Shown: piece after piece, positions 25,431 through 34,871 of the stretch
How positions within the stretch are numbered: the stretch's first letter is position 1
Layout: every line of letters begins with the position of its first letter
NCBI GenBank assembly: GCA_031546985.1
Contig: JAVBJN010000064.1
Location: 72,663-136,662 of the forward strand
Reading direction: 5' to 3'
Length of the DNA stretch: 64,000 nucleotides
Source: JAVBJN01 sp031546985
GTDB lineage: Bacteria; Bacteroidota; Bacteroidia; Chitinophagales; Chitinophagaceae
Notes under the pieces: generated by a model
Databases searched by the model: none
What the model saw: only the letters and a program-made list of their open reading frames with translations
What the model was told of the DNA's origin: nothing
Translations under genes and position numbers: made by a program

Positions 25431-26192
25431 ATGATTTTCTTGCACAGCTTACAAAGCGAATGGCTTAAAACCCGCCGCAGCGCAGCCGCCTGGTTGGGCA
25501 TTGCGGGTGGTTTCTTTCTGCCTGCTATGTTCTTCATTGGTTTCCTGGTTAAACATAACCATCTGAACCAGGTTGGCGCCAATGCATGGATGGTGTATAC
25601 CTCGCAGCTCTGGCAGTTTATGGGTGTGTTGCTGTTGCCTGTAGGTATTGTGCTGGCCGCCAGCCTGGTAATGCAGCTCGAATACCGCAACAATGGCTGG
25701 AAACAGTTGCACACTACGCCACAAACTTATACCAGCATTTTTTTCGCCAAGCTCCTGACCATTGTCTTCCTAACCTTGAAATTCTTTGTGTTTTTTAACA
25801 TTGGGTTATTGGTATCGGGTATCTTACCCACACTCATTTTTAGCGGTACCATGCCCAAAGATCCGCTACCGGTACAATACCTGCTGCAGTTAAACGCAAG
25901 GTTTTTCCTGGCCTGCCTGCCCATCATAGCCACGCAGTACCTGCTTAGCCTGGTGTTTCGCAACTTCCTGGTATCGGTGGGTGTTGGGTTGCTCATGGTA
26001 GTAGCGGCGCTCCTGCTTATCGAAACCTGGGATTACGCCTGCCTGTTTCCTTATACTTACTGCCAGTTGATTGTAATGAAAGTGAAGACGCTGCCCAAAG
26101 GATTGAACCTTAATTTGCTGGCCGCAGGCTATTCTGTTATTTTTACGATAGCGGCCTATGTGCTTTATTATGCCGGAAAGTCTAAAGGGTAA
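25431..26192 (+). CDS. ABC transporter permease (ABC-2 / lantibiotic-protection type)
   Basis: A 253-aa protein with six membrane helices, beginning with the typical cytosolic stretch FLHSLQSEWLKTRRSAAAWL. Such permeases (ABC-2, MutG/BcrB-like) move peptides or lipids with a BcrA-type ATPase. It follows the ATPase by four bases and precedes the kinase by about 30. Confidence 0.88.
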   Translation: MIFLHSLQSEWLKTRRSAAAWLGIAGGFFLPAMFFIGFLVKHNHLNQVGANAWMVYTSQLWQFMGVLLLPVGIVLAASLVMQLEYRNNGWKQLHTTPQTYTSIFFAKLLTIVFLTLKFFVFFNIGLLVSGILPTLIFSGTMPKDPLPVQYLLQLNARFFLACLPIIATQYLLSLVFRNFLVSVGVGLLMVVAALLLIETWDYACLFPYTYCQLIVMKVKTLPKGLNLNLLAAGYSVIFTIAAYVLYYAGKSKG

Positions 26193-26221
26193 CGGTGCCT
26201 TGCTTATTCCAATCGCCTGCT

Positions 26222-27280
26222 ATGAAAAAACTGGTTATCGTTTTATTGCATCTGTTGTATTGGTTAATCTATTTTGGGTTACTAACGCTTTGCTTTGGAC
26301 TAATTACGGCAGATAAGCCTATGTTTCGCACCCAGTTTGAGTATTGGAATGCGCTCATGTTTGGTTTTGCCATGCTGCCGGCATTGCTCAGCTTTTATGC
26401 GAATTACAGTATTTTGTTTCTACGGTTTCTGGCGCCCCGGCGCATAGGCGGTTTGCTGCTGGCAAACTTTGTGGTAGCAATGTGCGGCACGGCAATGGGG
26501 CAACTCATACTATACAGTACCCAACCGGGCCGGATGAACTGGACGGTGGAGACAATCATAGGCATGGGCATTGTAATGATGGTAAACGCTTTATTGAACG
26601 GCGCTGTAGGGCTAGGGTTTAAAAGTTTTTTTACCTGGTACGATGACCTGAAATGGAAAGAAGCCTATAAGCGGAAGAATTATGAGATGGAACTGGCCAT
26701 GCTCAAATCGCAGTTGAACCCGCATTTTCTTTTTAACACGATTAACAATATTGATGTACTCATCACGCAGGACGCCGAAAAAGCTTCGCTGTATTTGAAT
26801 AAGTTGTCGGATATGTTGCGGTTTATGCTATATGAAACCAAAACGTTTCATATTTTACTCGAAAAGGAACTGGCTTATATTGAGAAATACATCAGTCTGC
26901 AAAAAATAAGAACCAGGAACCCCGATTATGTGCAGTATACGGTAGCAGGAAATGCTGCCGGCCATCAAATCGCACCCATGTTGTTTATTCCTTTTATAGA
27001 AAATGCCTTTAAACACAGCGCTCCTAAAAAGGAAGGAAATGTAATTACCATTGCCATAACCATTCACGAAACAGGAATCCGATTTACCTGCACCAACCAT
27101 TACCTGCCTGGCACGGCAGTGGAGGATGGTTATAATGGATTGGGTAATGAGCTGATTCGTAAACGGCTGCTGCTGCTTTATAGCGATAAACATACCTTGC
27201 AGGTAACCGATGCGCATAACCGGTATACTGTGGCACTTGATCTACCTTTAACCCATACATATGAATTGCATCATCATTGA
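26222..27280 (+). CDS. LytS-type sensor histidine kinase
   Basis: A 352-aa kinase; the start is taken at MKKLVIVLLHLLYWLIYFGL because the nine upstream in-frame codons carry no membrane or conserved signal. Four membrane helices are followed by the His_kinase motif LKSQLNPHFLFNTINNIDVL and the ATP-binding motifs LFIPFIENAFKHS and GLGNELIRKRLLLLY. Lack of a big extracytoplasmic domain suggests that it senses through the membrane or the adjacent ABC transporter. It overlaps the regulator gene by 20 bases. Confidence 0.9.
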   Translation: MKKLVIVLLHLLYWLIYFGLLTLCFGLITADKPMFRTQFEYWNALMFGFAMLPALLSFYANYSILFLRFLAPRRIGGLLLANFVVAMCGTAMGQLILYSTQPGRMNWTVETIIGMGIVMMVNALLNGAVGLGFKSFFTWYDDLKWKEAYKRKNYEMELAMLKSQLNPHFLFNTINNIDVLITQDAEKASLYLNKLSDMLRFMLYETKTFHILLEKELAYIEKYISLQKIRTRNPDYVQYTVAGNAAGHQIAPMLFIPFIENAFKHSAPKKEGNVITIAITIHETGIRFTCTNHYLPGTAVEDGYNGLGNELIRKRLLLLYSDKHTLQVTDAHNRYTVALDLPLTHTYELHHH

Positions 27281-27947
27281 AGATGAACCATTGGCCCTGG
27301 AGCGAACCAGGAGTTATGTGCAGAAAATTCCTTTTCTGAAACTGGTGGCTGCATTTGATAGTGGCGTAGAGGCGCTGGTGTACCTGCAAGCCAATCCGGT
27401 TGATCTTATTTTTCTCGACATCAATATGGGCGAGCTATCGGGCATACGCTTGCTGGAAACGGCAGGGGTTAAATGCGAAGTGATCATTACCACTGCTTAT
27501 GACGAATATGCGCTAAAGGGCTACGAACTGCGCGTAACCGATTACCTGCTCAAGCCATTTACCTTTGAACGTTTTTTTGCGGCCGTAAGCAGGGCTAAGG
27601 AGCACTTTGAAAAACGGCAAGCGGTGGTGGCAGAAAAGAAGTTTATTTTTATTAAAACCGAGTACCGGCTGGAGAAGGTATTGTTGGGCGATATATTGTA
27701 TGTAGAAGGGATGCGCGATTACCGCCGCATTCATACCCTTGCCAAAAAGATAATGACTTTGCAGACTTTTAGCGAGCTGGAGCAGGAGATACCCGAGCAT
27801 GTTTTATGCCGCGTGCATAAATCCTATATGGTAGCGCCGGATCGGATAGATTCCATTGAGCGCGACCGTATTCAGATTGGCGATGCGATTATTCCTATTT
27901 CCGAAACCTATAAGAAGCGTTTTTTTGAGTTGATTGGCCAGCGATAG
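27261..27947 (+). CDS. LytTR-family response regulator
   Basis: A 228-aa regulator with intact receiver (IIEDE, Asp53 in FLDINMGELSG, LLKPFTF) and a LytTR domain (IFIKTEYRLEKVLLGDILYV; CRVHKSYMVAPDRIDSIERD). Encoded by the last gene of the ABC operon, it probably controls expression of that operon. Confidence 0.93.
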   Translation: MNCIIIEDEPLALERTRSYVQKIPFLKLVAAFDSGVEALVYLQANPVDLIFLDINMGELSGIRLLETAGVKCEVIITTAYDEYALKGYELRVTDYLLKPFTFERFFAAVSRAKEHFEKRQAVVAEKKFIFIKTEYRLEKVLLGDILYVEGMRDYRRIHTLAKKIMTLQTFSELEQEIPEHVLCRVHKSYMVAPDRIDSIERDRIQIGDAIIPISETYKKRFFELIGQR

Positions 27948-28016
27948 TTATAAACCCTGAGAAAAAATATTGGCCGGGCAAAAAGCTGCTGACATAGGGT
28001 TGTCACCAGGTGGTTT

Positions 28017-28024
28017 TAGTTTTG
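28017..28024 (+). promoter_or_regulatory. Probable promoter -7 box of the DinB-like gene
   Basis: TAGTTTTG, an exact TAnnTTTG box, 36 bases before the ATG. A -33 element is not clear. Confidence 0.4.
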
Positions 28025-28059
28025 AATTACAAAAGCAATAAACCTCAAAACAATAACTT

Positions 28060-28539
28060 ATGGACACTCAAACATTAGGCGTAATAAGCCAGGAAGATTT
28101 ACTGAAACATTGGCAGGGTCACCGTGCGCTTACCCGCCGTGTAATCGATGCTTTTCCGGAGCAGGATCTGTTTAACCACAGCATTGGCGGTATGCGTACT
28201 TTTGCTAAGATGGTAATGGAGCTGCTGGCTATTGGCGCTCCTGGCCTACGCGAAATTGCAACCGGCGAAACCCAGGCGCTGAACGAACATTTCGAAGACA
28301 TAAAAACCAAAGCACAGTTGCTGGAGCATTGGGATAAGGCTACCGAAAGCATTGATACGTATTGGAACCAGATTGGTGCCGATCGTTTCCAGGAAGAGGT
28401 AATGACTTTTGGCCAGTATAAAGGCACGGTATGCTCTTCTATCTTCTACTTTATCGATAACGAGATTCACCACCGTGGTGAGGGATATGTGTACCTGAGA
28501 AGCCTGGGCATTGCGCCTCCTTTCTTCTGGGAGCGTTAA
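28060..28539 (+). CDS. DinB-family protein
   Basis: A 159-aa four-helix protein of the DinB/YfiT superfamily. Likely metal-site histidines are in HWQGHRALTRR and EIHHRGEGYVYLRSLG, the latter being the usual end-of-fold motif. Members are metal-dependent hydrolases or thiol transferases of unknown substrate. Monocistronic, followed by a terminator. Confidence 0.85.
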   Translation: MDTQTLGVISQEDLLKHWQGHRALTRRVIDAFPEQDLFNHSIGGMRTFAKMVMELLAIGAPGLREIATGETQALNEHFEDIKTKAQLLEHWDKATESIDTYWNQIGADRFQEEVMTFGQYKGTVCSSIFYFIDNEIHHRGEGYVYLRSLGIAPPFFWER

Positions 28540-28583
28540 TACTTAACAATACAGGGCGTAGCCTTTGCTTGCTGCCTTTACTC

Positions 28584-28625
28584 AATAGACCGGAGGGCTT
28601 ACTGTGCCAACCGGTCTATTTTTTG
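28584..28625. terminator. Bidirectional terminator
   Basis: AATAGACCGG / CCGGTCTATT stem followed by T-run. The stop codon of the minus-strand sigma gene (28599-28601) lies in its loop. Confidence 0.75.
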
Positions 28626-29837
28626 TTGTATGCCCAATTGCTCGGTTGCTGTTTTGGCCAGCGACAATGCCAGCCGGTAATATGTAAGAGACTGGTTTAT
28701 CTCGGTTTGGCTATATAATTCGCCCAGTAAAAGAAAGTAAAAATGATTGCGGTCTACATTCAATTTTTCGGCTTCTGCTATTGCTTTAGGCGCACCGTAA
28801 ACTTTATACACGGCAAACACCCGGTTAAGCGCTACCCCAGGCGAATAATTGATGTGCAGCAACTGGTCGTATAACTGCAAAATATCGACCCATTTTTCCT
28901 TAGTATCTTCTTTTATACAATGCCAGTAGGCAATACGGGCCTCAATATGGTATGAGGTAAGCGCTTTGCCCTGTGCCGAGAGTTGTAGAAAGTAAATGCC
29001 TTGCTGAATAAGGGCCCGATCCCATAAGGTTTCGTTTTGCGCTTCGTACAATACAGGTGTGCTGCTATTGGTTTCCCGCGCTTCGAACCTGGATGCATGA
29101 AAACACATGAGCGCCAGTAAGGCATTGGTTTGCGGCAGGTTGGTACTTTCTTGCTCTGTAAGCATAATGCCCAGCCGCATGGCTTCTATACACAGCTCTT
29201 TTTGCAGGATGCGGTTGCTGGTTTTGGAATAATACCCTTCGTTAAACAGCAGGTAAATGATATGCAGCACATTGCCCAGCCTTGCCGGTATCTCATGTGC
29301 CGGAGGAAGCTCCATGCGGAGCTGAGCCTCGCGTAATTTTTCTTTGGCGCGGAACAGCCTTTTGTTGATGGTTTCTTTATTCGATAAAAATGCTTCTGCA
29401 ATTTCGTCGATGCCAAAACCGCACAAGATCCGCAATGCGAGCCCAATCTGCGCTTCGCTGGCAATGGCAGGGTTGCATACGGCAAAGAGCATTTGCAACT
29501 GGCTGTCTTTAATATTTTGCGTAGAGAAATTCAAGGTGTGCGGGTCATCATCCTGGTGCTGGCGCAGGGTAAGTTCGGGTTTTATCTTTTGTTCAAAAAT
29601 GCCGTTGCGGCGAAACAGGAGCAGCGTTTTTTGCTTGGCTACGGTGTAGAGCCAGGCGGTAGGGTTGGGTGGTGTACCCTTTATACCCCAGGTTTCTGCT
29701 GCCAGCAAAAAAGTTTCGCTTACAATGTCCTCTGCCGTTTCGATGTGTTGTAACCCGTATTGTTTACTGATTACAGCCACCATTTTGGCAAATTCCTGCT
29801 GAAACAGGTGCTTTAAGGATTCGTGTCCGGTATGCAT
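28599..29837 (-). CDS. ECF sigma factor with C-terminal TPR-like domain (ECF42 type)
   Basis: A 412-aa sigma factor (start taken at MHTGHESLKHLF; an ATG seven codons earlier is possible). Region 2 shows ETAEDIVSETFLLAAETWG and region 4 ILCGFGIDEIAEAFLSNKET. Unlike small ECF proteins it carries a ~230-residue helical C-terminal extension (DUF6596/TPR-like; e.g. LYDQLLHINYSPGVALNRVF). This is the ECF42 layout, where the extension replaces an anti-sigma factor. ECF42 genes usually sit beside YciI/DGPF proteins, as here. Confidence 0.9.
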   Translation of the reverse strand: MHTGHESLKHLFQQEFAKMVAVISKQYGLQHIETAEDIVSETFLLAAETWGIKGTPPNPTAWLYTVAKQKTLLLFRRNGIFEQKIKPELTLRQHQDDDPHTLNFSTQNIKDSQLQMLFAVCNPAIASEAQIGLALRILCGFGIDEIAEAFLSNKETINKRLFRAKEKLREAQLRMELPPAHEIPARLGNVLHIIYLLFNEGYYSKTSNRILQKELCIEAMRLGIMLTEQESTNLPQTNALLALMCFHASRFEARETNSSTPVLYEAQNETLWDRALIQQGIYFLQLSAQGKALTSYHIEARIAYWHCIKEDTKEKWVDILQLYDQLLHINYSPGVALNRVFAVYKVYGAPKAIAEAEKLNVDRNHFYFLLLGELYSQTEINQSLTYYRLALSLAKTATEQLGIQQKIDRLAQ

Positions 29838-29897
29838 GGTAGAAATAAACCCAACCATTCCGGGTTATGAAATGGCTGGGTAGTATAAGCTAAGGTA

Positions 29898-30233
29898 TTA
29901 AAGTATAGGGCGGATTTCAACACTGCCGGTTTCGTCCAGTATGGGGCAGCCATGCGCCAGCGTAGTGGCTTCTTCCAGGCTTTCGGCCCTTACTACAATA
30001 TAACCACCGAGGTGCTCGCGGATTTCTACAAACGGCCCGTCGGTAATAATGCCGCCGGGTTTAAGCACTTTTCCATCGGTACTCAGGCGCTGGCCGGTAG
30101 CTACCAGCTTGTCCTGCGCGGCAATATTGCCTATCCAATCCTGCCATTTTTGGGCTACGGCTTCCATCTCTTTAGGATCTGCTTTGCTATGGTCAAATTC
30201 CGGCCGGCGGAATAAAAACATAAAATCTTTCAT
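29898..30233 (-). CDS. YciI/DGPF-family protein
   Basis: A 111-aa ferredoxin-like-fold protein of the YCII superfamily with the DGPF motif (IITDGPFVEIREHLGGYIVV). Proteins of this kind accompany ECF42 sigma factors, whose expected targets they are. The biochemical function is unknown. Confidence 0.88.
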   Translation of the reverse strand: MKDFMFLFRRPEFDHSKADPKEMEAVAQKWQDWIGNIAAQDKLVATGQRLSTDGKVLKPGGIITDGPFVEIREHLGGYIVVRAESLEEATTLAHGCPILDETGSVEIRPIL

Positions 30234-30279
30234 GGTATTTCGTTTAATGGTTTTGAATAAATATAAGCCAGGATTGCCA

Positions 30280-30750
30280 TTAGTGGGCAGCCGCGAACTG
30301 GCCTACTTTATAGCCACCTGCCTCGGCCCGGAAAGCAATATTAATGCGATTGTAGCTATTGATGGTTACGGTAGCCATGGTTAGGTCTATGATTTCGGTT
30401 TCTGAAAACTGCTGGCGGGCTATCTCATACACTTCGTCAGACACATAGCCATCGTGTACATTGGTAACGGCTTCGGCCCATGCAAAGGCGGCACGCTCGC
30501 GCTCGGTGTAGAACGGTGCTTCTCTCCAGGCGCTAAGCATATACAAGCGTTGCTCCGTTTCGCCAATAGCGCGCAGGTCTTTGTAGTGCATGTCGAGGCA
30601 GTAGGCGCAACCATTGATTTGCGATACGCGGAAATACAGCAGGTGTAGCAGCGGTTGCTCAATAGAACACTTGCCCAGGTAAGCGCCTAAAGCAAACATA
30701 GATTTCATGGCTTCGGCGCCTTTTGCGAATACATTGATACGTTGTTTCAT
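30280..30750 (-). CDS. Carboxymuconolactone decarboxylase / AhpD-like protein
   Basis: A 156-aa protein with the AhpD-core motif INGCAYCLDMHYKDLRAIGE: two Cys in C-x2-C followed by the His. This motif is shared by alkylhydroperoxidase D-like reductases. First of three co-directional genes ending with the ECF42 sigma factor, so it probably belongs to the same regulon. Confidence 0.88.
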   Translation of the reverse strand: MKQRINVFAKGAEAMKSMFALGAYLGKCSIEQPLLHLLYFRVSQINGCAYCLDMHYKDLRAIGETEQRLYMLSAWREAPFYTERERAAFAWAEAVTNVHDGYVSDEVYEIARQQFSETEIIDLTMATVTINSYNRINIAFRAEAGGYKVGQFAAAH

Positions 30751-30871
30751 GTTGTAATGATTTTATACCCCAATAATGCCTGAGCAGACAGAAATTGGAC
30801 ACAATAGCGAAAGTTTTTTTGAAAAAAATATCAAATATTGATTGTCAGTATGTTGTGGCTGGTTTGTGATG

Positions 30872-30902
30872 CCTGCCAGGTGCGATAGCTCCTGTCAGGT
30901 CT
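30872..30902. repeat. Dispersed intergenic repeat, copy 2
   Basis: CCTGCCAGGTGCGATAGCTC then CTGTCAGGTCT. Same unit as at 7519-7552 and 55536-55590. Confidence 0.6.
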
Positions 30903-30975
30903 GCATATTCAGATATAACCTGGTGGGTTAAAGAATTAACGGATGTGTGGATCAACACTTCGCCCCGACAATAAT

Positions 30976-31011
30976 AAAGACCGGCCTGTAAATGATACCA
31001 GGCCGGTCTTT
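30976..31011 (-). terminator. Terminator of the propeller-kinase operon
   Basis: A 13-bp stem (AAAGACCGGCCTG / CAGGCCGGTCTTT) 13 bases past the stop of the response regulator gene; T-rich on both sides. Confidence 0.8.
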
Positions 31012-31024
31012 ATGTTATTTAGCG

Positions 31025-31789
31025 TTATAGCTTTTTCAACCGTTCGAGTATTTCCTGTTTTTTGCGGCGGGCCACTTCAAAGGTTTGGGCATTGGTCATG
31101 GTGATAATACACCATTCGCCTTTGGTATAATCGCGGATGTGCCGGGCATTGATCAGGTGGCTTTTGCCAATGCGGATAAAAGCTGCGTCGCGCTCCAGGT
31201 AATCTTCAAAATCTTTAAGATACCTGGCAGTGGTATACTGACTGCCATTCTCCAGGAAAAGGTTACAATACCTGCCCTGGGCCTCAATAGACACAATTTC
31301 TTCGCTGCGTATCATTTTAACTTTATCTCCGGCATGTACCGCCAGGGTTTTATCTGTGTTTTGCGGATTGAGGCTGTGCAGCAGGTTTATTACATACTCG
31401 TTGCTGAGGTGCTGCTTGCTTTGAATGCGGTCGGTAGCTTTATTAATGGCATATGCAAGATCGGCAACTTCTACCGGCTTAAGCAGGTAATCCAATGCAT
31501 TGAAGCGGATGGCGCTAATGGCGTATTCATCATAGCTGCTTACAAATATAACCTCGAACGGCAGCGAATCGAACCGTTTGAGCAACGAAAATCCATCGCC
31601 TCTGGGCATATGGATGTCAAGAAAAACCAGTTGGGGTTTAAGGGTTACGATTTGCTGGTAAGCCTCTTCGGCACTGGCGGCCTCACCGGTAATATGAATG
31701 TGCGGATGGTAGCGCCTGATGAGTGTATGCAATACCTCACGGCTTTCTTTTTCATCATCTACAAGCAGCGCATGTATGGTAGGGTTCAT
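31025..31789 (-). CDS. LytTR-family response regulator
   Basis: A 254-aa regulator with DDE near residue 11, phospho-acceptor Asp58 in FLDIHMPRGDG, the TS-type switch in VIFVSSYDEYA and LLKPVEV. The C-terminal LytTR domain starts near 155 (KMIRSEEIVSIEAQGRYCNL) and includes GKSHLINARHIRDY. Overlaps the kinase gene by four bases (ATGA) and is its partner. Confidence 0.93.
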   Translation of the reverse strand: MNPTIHALLVDDEKESREVLHTLIRRYHPHIHITGEAASAEEAYQQIVTLKPQLVFLDIHMPRGDGFSLLKRFDSLPFEVIFVSSYDEYAISAIRFNALDYLLKPVEVADLAYAINKATDRIQSKQHLSNEYVINLLHSLNPQNTDKTLAVHAGDKVKMIRSEEIVSIEAQGRYCNLFLENGSQYTTARYLKDFEDYLERDAAFIRIGKSHLINARHIRDYTKGEWCIITMTNAQTFEVARRKKQEILERLKKL

Positions 31790-34740
31790 GATTCGGTGTT
31801 ATAAATGAATGGTAAGAATAGTTCTATTCGTGTGCCTGTAATGCCGTCGGGTGTTTGATCAATATCGGAAATCCTTATTTCAACACCTTCATAATGCTGC
31901 ATAGACCTGATAATATTAATTCGTTGCTCGGTTACCGTCATGGCTACAGGGTGGTGCGGGGTGCTTTGCCGGTACGCGGCTGCTTGCTGCCTGCCTATGC
32001 CATTGTCTTCTACGGTTATCCTGAGCAGGTTTTGCTGGCGGGTAATGCCAATCGATAAAATGCCTTTTCTTTCTCCGTTGAGGTGCATAAGTCCATGCCA
32101 GATGGCGTTTTCCACATAAGGTTGAATGAGCATGACCGGCACCATCACTTCGTATGGGTCTACATCGGCAGCTATATCGAGATTAAAACTAAAGCTATTG
32201 CTAAAACGCATTTGCTCCAGCGCTACATAATGCTCTATGGTGTCGATTTCTTTAAACAAAGGAATGGTTTGCTCGCGGGAGTTGTTCAGCACTTTGCGGA
32301 TGAGCTTGCTGAATTTGGCCAGGTAGTTATAGGCTTCCTGGTCTTGTTTTTTAAGAATATAACTCTGGATGCTGTTGATGGCGTTGAAAATAAAATGCGG
32401 ATTCATCTGCGATTGCAGGGCCGATAACTGCGATTCGGCAATAAGGGTGGCGGTGCGGGCTTTTTCCTGGGCTTCGGCTTTTACCTTACGGATAATGAGT
32501 TTGATGGTAAGGTACAAGGCCGCTGCAAATAGCAGTAAACAGAGGCCCATAAACCAAAGCTGCAACCAGAATGGCTTTCGAATGCTGAAAGAAATAACTA
32601 CAGGTTTTTTGCTTTGAATACCGCTGTTGTTAACGGCATAAACGGTGAGTTCATAATGACCCGGAGGTAAAACGCTTAGGTGAATGCTGTTGCCGTGGTT
32701 TGCCACCAGGCGATCCTTACTGCCATGAAGGCTGTACAACAAGGTTGTAGGTTTCTTAAAGGTGAGCGCGTCGAAAGTAATGTCGAAAGTATGTTGATGG
32801 TGGGGAAAAGAAAGGTTTTGCAATGAAAGCACAGGGGTGGTGTCGTTTACATAAAAGGAATGCAGGTAAATGGCTGGTGGCTGTTCGTTTTCCAGCGACT
32901 CGTTTACCGGAAAACTGGCCAGCCCTTCTACCGTATATAAATACACCCGCTGGCTATCGGCAGCTACTTTGTATACTTCAGGAGAAGGCAAGCCCTCCGA
33001 CCGGGTAATGTTTTGCGCATGAAAAACACCCTGTTTTGTTTCTATCCTGATAAGTCCTTTGTTGGTACCCACCCAAATCCTGTTGTGGTAGTCTTCGGTA
33101 AAATCATACACCACCGCCTGCTCCAGCAACGGAATGTCTATTTTGCTTACGGCAGAGCCTTCCAGTTTGTACAGCCCATCTGTTTGTGCCGAAATCCATA
33201 TTTCCCCGTTTTTTCTTTTTAAGATCTGGTTTACTGTAGCGGGCGTATCGCTCATTTTTTTTATGTCTCCGGTGCCGGTATGCATAAAAAACAAACCATC
33301 GCGGCTACCCAGCAGCAAGGTTTGGCCTCCGGCATCGGCTATGGCTTTTCCTGCTGGGCCGGTAAGTTTTGGAAAGGAAACCAATTGGTTTCCTTTTAGT
33401 TCATAAATATTGGAGTGGTGAATGACAAATGTGCGGTTGTCGGAGGTAAGGCATATGCGGTAAGCCCCGGGTATGCATACACTACAGGCGGCTTTTACCG
33501 CGTGGGGTTTTTCAAGGCTGTCGTTTGTTCTGAGCAGGAAGTTATTACTCGATACCAGCCAGCCACCGGCGGTTTTTACAATATCTGTAACGACGGAAGG
33601 CGAATCGAAGTGGAACAGCTTGTGGGCCGTGCCTTGCAGGTTCATCATGGCCAGCCTGCCTTCGGCAGAAGAGACGAAAATATGGTTGTTTACATTTTTT
33701 AGCAGCTCCACTTTTTTACCGGCACCGGTAACCTGGTTGTGCGACCATACTTTTCTATTGCGGTTGTAAAATACACCCTGCTCCAGCGTAGTGCACCAAA
33801 TGCCGGCTTCATTGTCTTCGCAAACGCCGGATACCGAATACCCGCCCAGGCTGTTGGTAGAATAACCGGAGCGGCAGGGATCGGGAAAGTATTGCACACC
33901 CTGCTGCGCCATGCCTGCCCACAAACCATTGTGCCGGTCGCGGTAAAGACAAATGATATTGGCCGGCAAGGTTTGTATGGTATAGTTAAGGTTGCTGTCG
34001 ATGCGGTATAACCGGTTGTGAATGCTGAAAAACACCTGCGAACCTATTTTACAGGTGTGCATGCGCCAGTGTGGAAAATGCTGCGGCCGGAAAGGCACGG
34101 GAATAACCGATTCTTTTGTACCGCTTATTATTTTAATGATGGCATATTGGGTTTGTGGCGCTTGTGTAGGAGAACTTACAGGTTTCAGGATTTGCAGCAA
34201 ACTATTGTGCATGTAGAGATACGCGTGGGTAGCGCTATCTGCCTTGGTGCTAACGGTAATATGGTTGCGGCGGGTATCTATCAGAAAGGTTTTGTCTTTG
34301 GTAGTGATCTGCAATTCTCCATTCCCGTCTATAGCGGCCTGGGAGGCGAGCGAGCGCTTACTTACCAGTTGCGAAAAAGTTTTGCTGAAAGGCGCTTCTG
34401 ACAGGCGGCCATCTTTGTAACAGATGATCCTGTTTTGGCTGGTTACACCCCAGAGCGTACCGTCGGGTGCTGCGGTTAACGCGTAAGTAGCGCCTTCGGG
34501 CAGTCCGTTGCTGCCATCGAATACCGTGAGGTTGGTGCCATTGTACCGGCAAAGGCCGGTTTCGGTGCTCAGCCACAGGTAGCCCTTGCTGTCTTGTAAA
34601 ATATTGTAGCATTCCCGCGAGGGTAACCCCATTTCATTACTAATGTTCTGAAAAAGGAATTCCTGCCCGTGTGCGGCAAAGCAGGCTACGAGCAGCAGGG
34701 CTGTAATAAGGTATTGTTTCAGGAATGTTCTGAACGGCAA
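31786..34740 (-). CDS. Propeller-type sensor histidine kinase
   Basis: A 984-aa one-piece sensor. A signal peptide (FLKQYLITALLLVACFAAHG) leads into a large periplasmic region (~26-640) made of two-component-regulator propeller repeats (MGLPSRECYNILQDSKGYLW, later NDLIRIE-like blades). A Y_Y_Y domain (~650-720) and one membrane helix (FWLQLWFMGLCLLLFAAALY) follow. The cytoplasmic His_kinase domain contains LQSQMNPHFIFNAINSIQSY and an N box VMLIQPYVENAIWHG. In Bacteroidota such sensors often respond to glycans, but no PUL genes are near. The partner regulator overlaps its 3' end. Confidence 0.92.
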   Translation of the reverse strand: MPFRTFLKQYLITALLLVACFAAHGQEFLFQNISNEMGLPSRECYNILQDSKGYLWLSTETGLCRYNGTNLTVFDGSNGLPEGATYALTAAPDGTLWGVTSQNRIICYKDGRLSEAPFSKTFSQLVSKRSLASQAAIDGNGELQITTKDKTFLIDTRRNHITVSTKADSATHAYLYMHNSLLQILKPVSSPTQAPQTQYAIIKIISGTKESVIPVPFRPQHFPHWRMHTCKIGSQVFFSIHNRLYRIDSNLNYTIQTLPANIICLYRDRHNGLWAGMAQQGVQYFPDPCRSGYSTNSLGGYSVSGVCEDNEAGIWCTTLEQGVFYNRNRKVWSHNQVTGAGKKVELLKNVNNHIFVSSAEGRLAMMNLQGTAHKLFHFDSPSVVTDIVKTAGGWLVSSNNFLLRTNDSLEKPHAVKAACSVCIPGAYRICLTSDNRTFVIHHSNIYELKGNQLVSFPKLTGPAGKAIADAGGQTLLLGSRDGLFFMHTGTGDIKKMSDTPATVNQILKRKNGEIWISAQTDGLYKLEGSAVSKIDIPLLEQAVVYDFTEDYHNRIWVGTNKGLIRIETKQGVFHAQNITRSEGLPSPEVYKVAADSQRVYLYTVEGLASFPVNESLENEQPPAIYLHSFYVNDTTPVLSLQNLSFPHHQHTFDITFDALTFKKPTTLLYSLHGSKDRLVANHGNSIHLSVLPPGHYELTVYAVNNSGIQSKKPVVISFSIRKPFWLQLWFMGLCLLLFAAALYLTIKLIIRKVKAEAQEKARTATLIAESQLSALQSQMNPHFIFNAINSIQSYILKKQDQEAYNYLAKFSKLIRKVLNNSREQTIPLFKEIDTIEHYVALEQMRFSNSFSFNLDIAADVDPYEVMVPVMLIQPYVENAIWHGLMHLNGERKGILSIGITRQQNLLRITVEDNGIGRQQAAAYRQSTPHHPVAMTVTEQRINIIRSMQHYEGVEIRISDIDQTPDGITGTRIELFLPFIYNTES

Positions 34741-34771
34741 GCGTTGTGCAATTAATGTTGTGAACGGTAAG
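34724..34771. repeat. Direct repeat at the start of the propeller-kinase gene
   Basis: Two 18-bp copies, AATGTTCTGAACGGCAAG (34724-34741) and AATGTTGTGAACGGTAAG (34754-34771), differ at two positions and are 30 bp apart. On the minus strand each contains a LytTR-like half site (GCCGTTCAG and ACCGTTCAC). The first overlaps the kinase start codon. Confidence 0.45.
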
Positions 34772-34871
34772 GTGGCTTTTGCTCAGGGGCTGTAGTTTGG
34801 TGGGCCGGTATCCGGCTGTTATTTAGTGAGACGGCATAAGTGATGCCCGTGGTTGGTGTAAATATTTGAAA

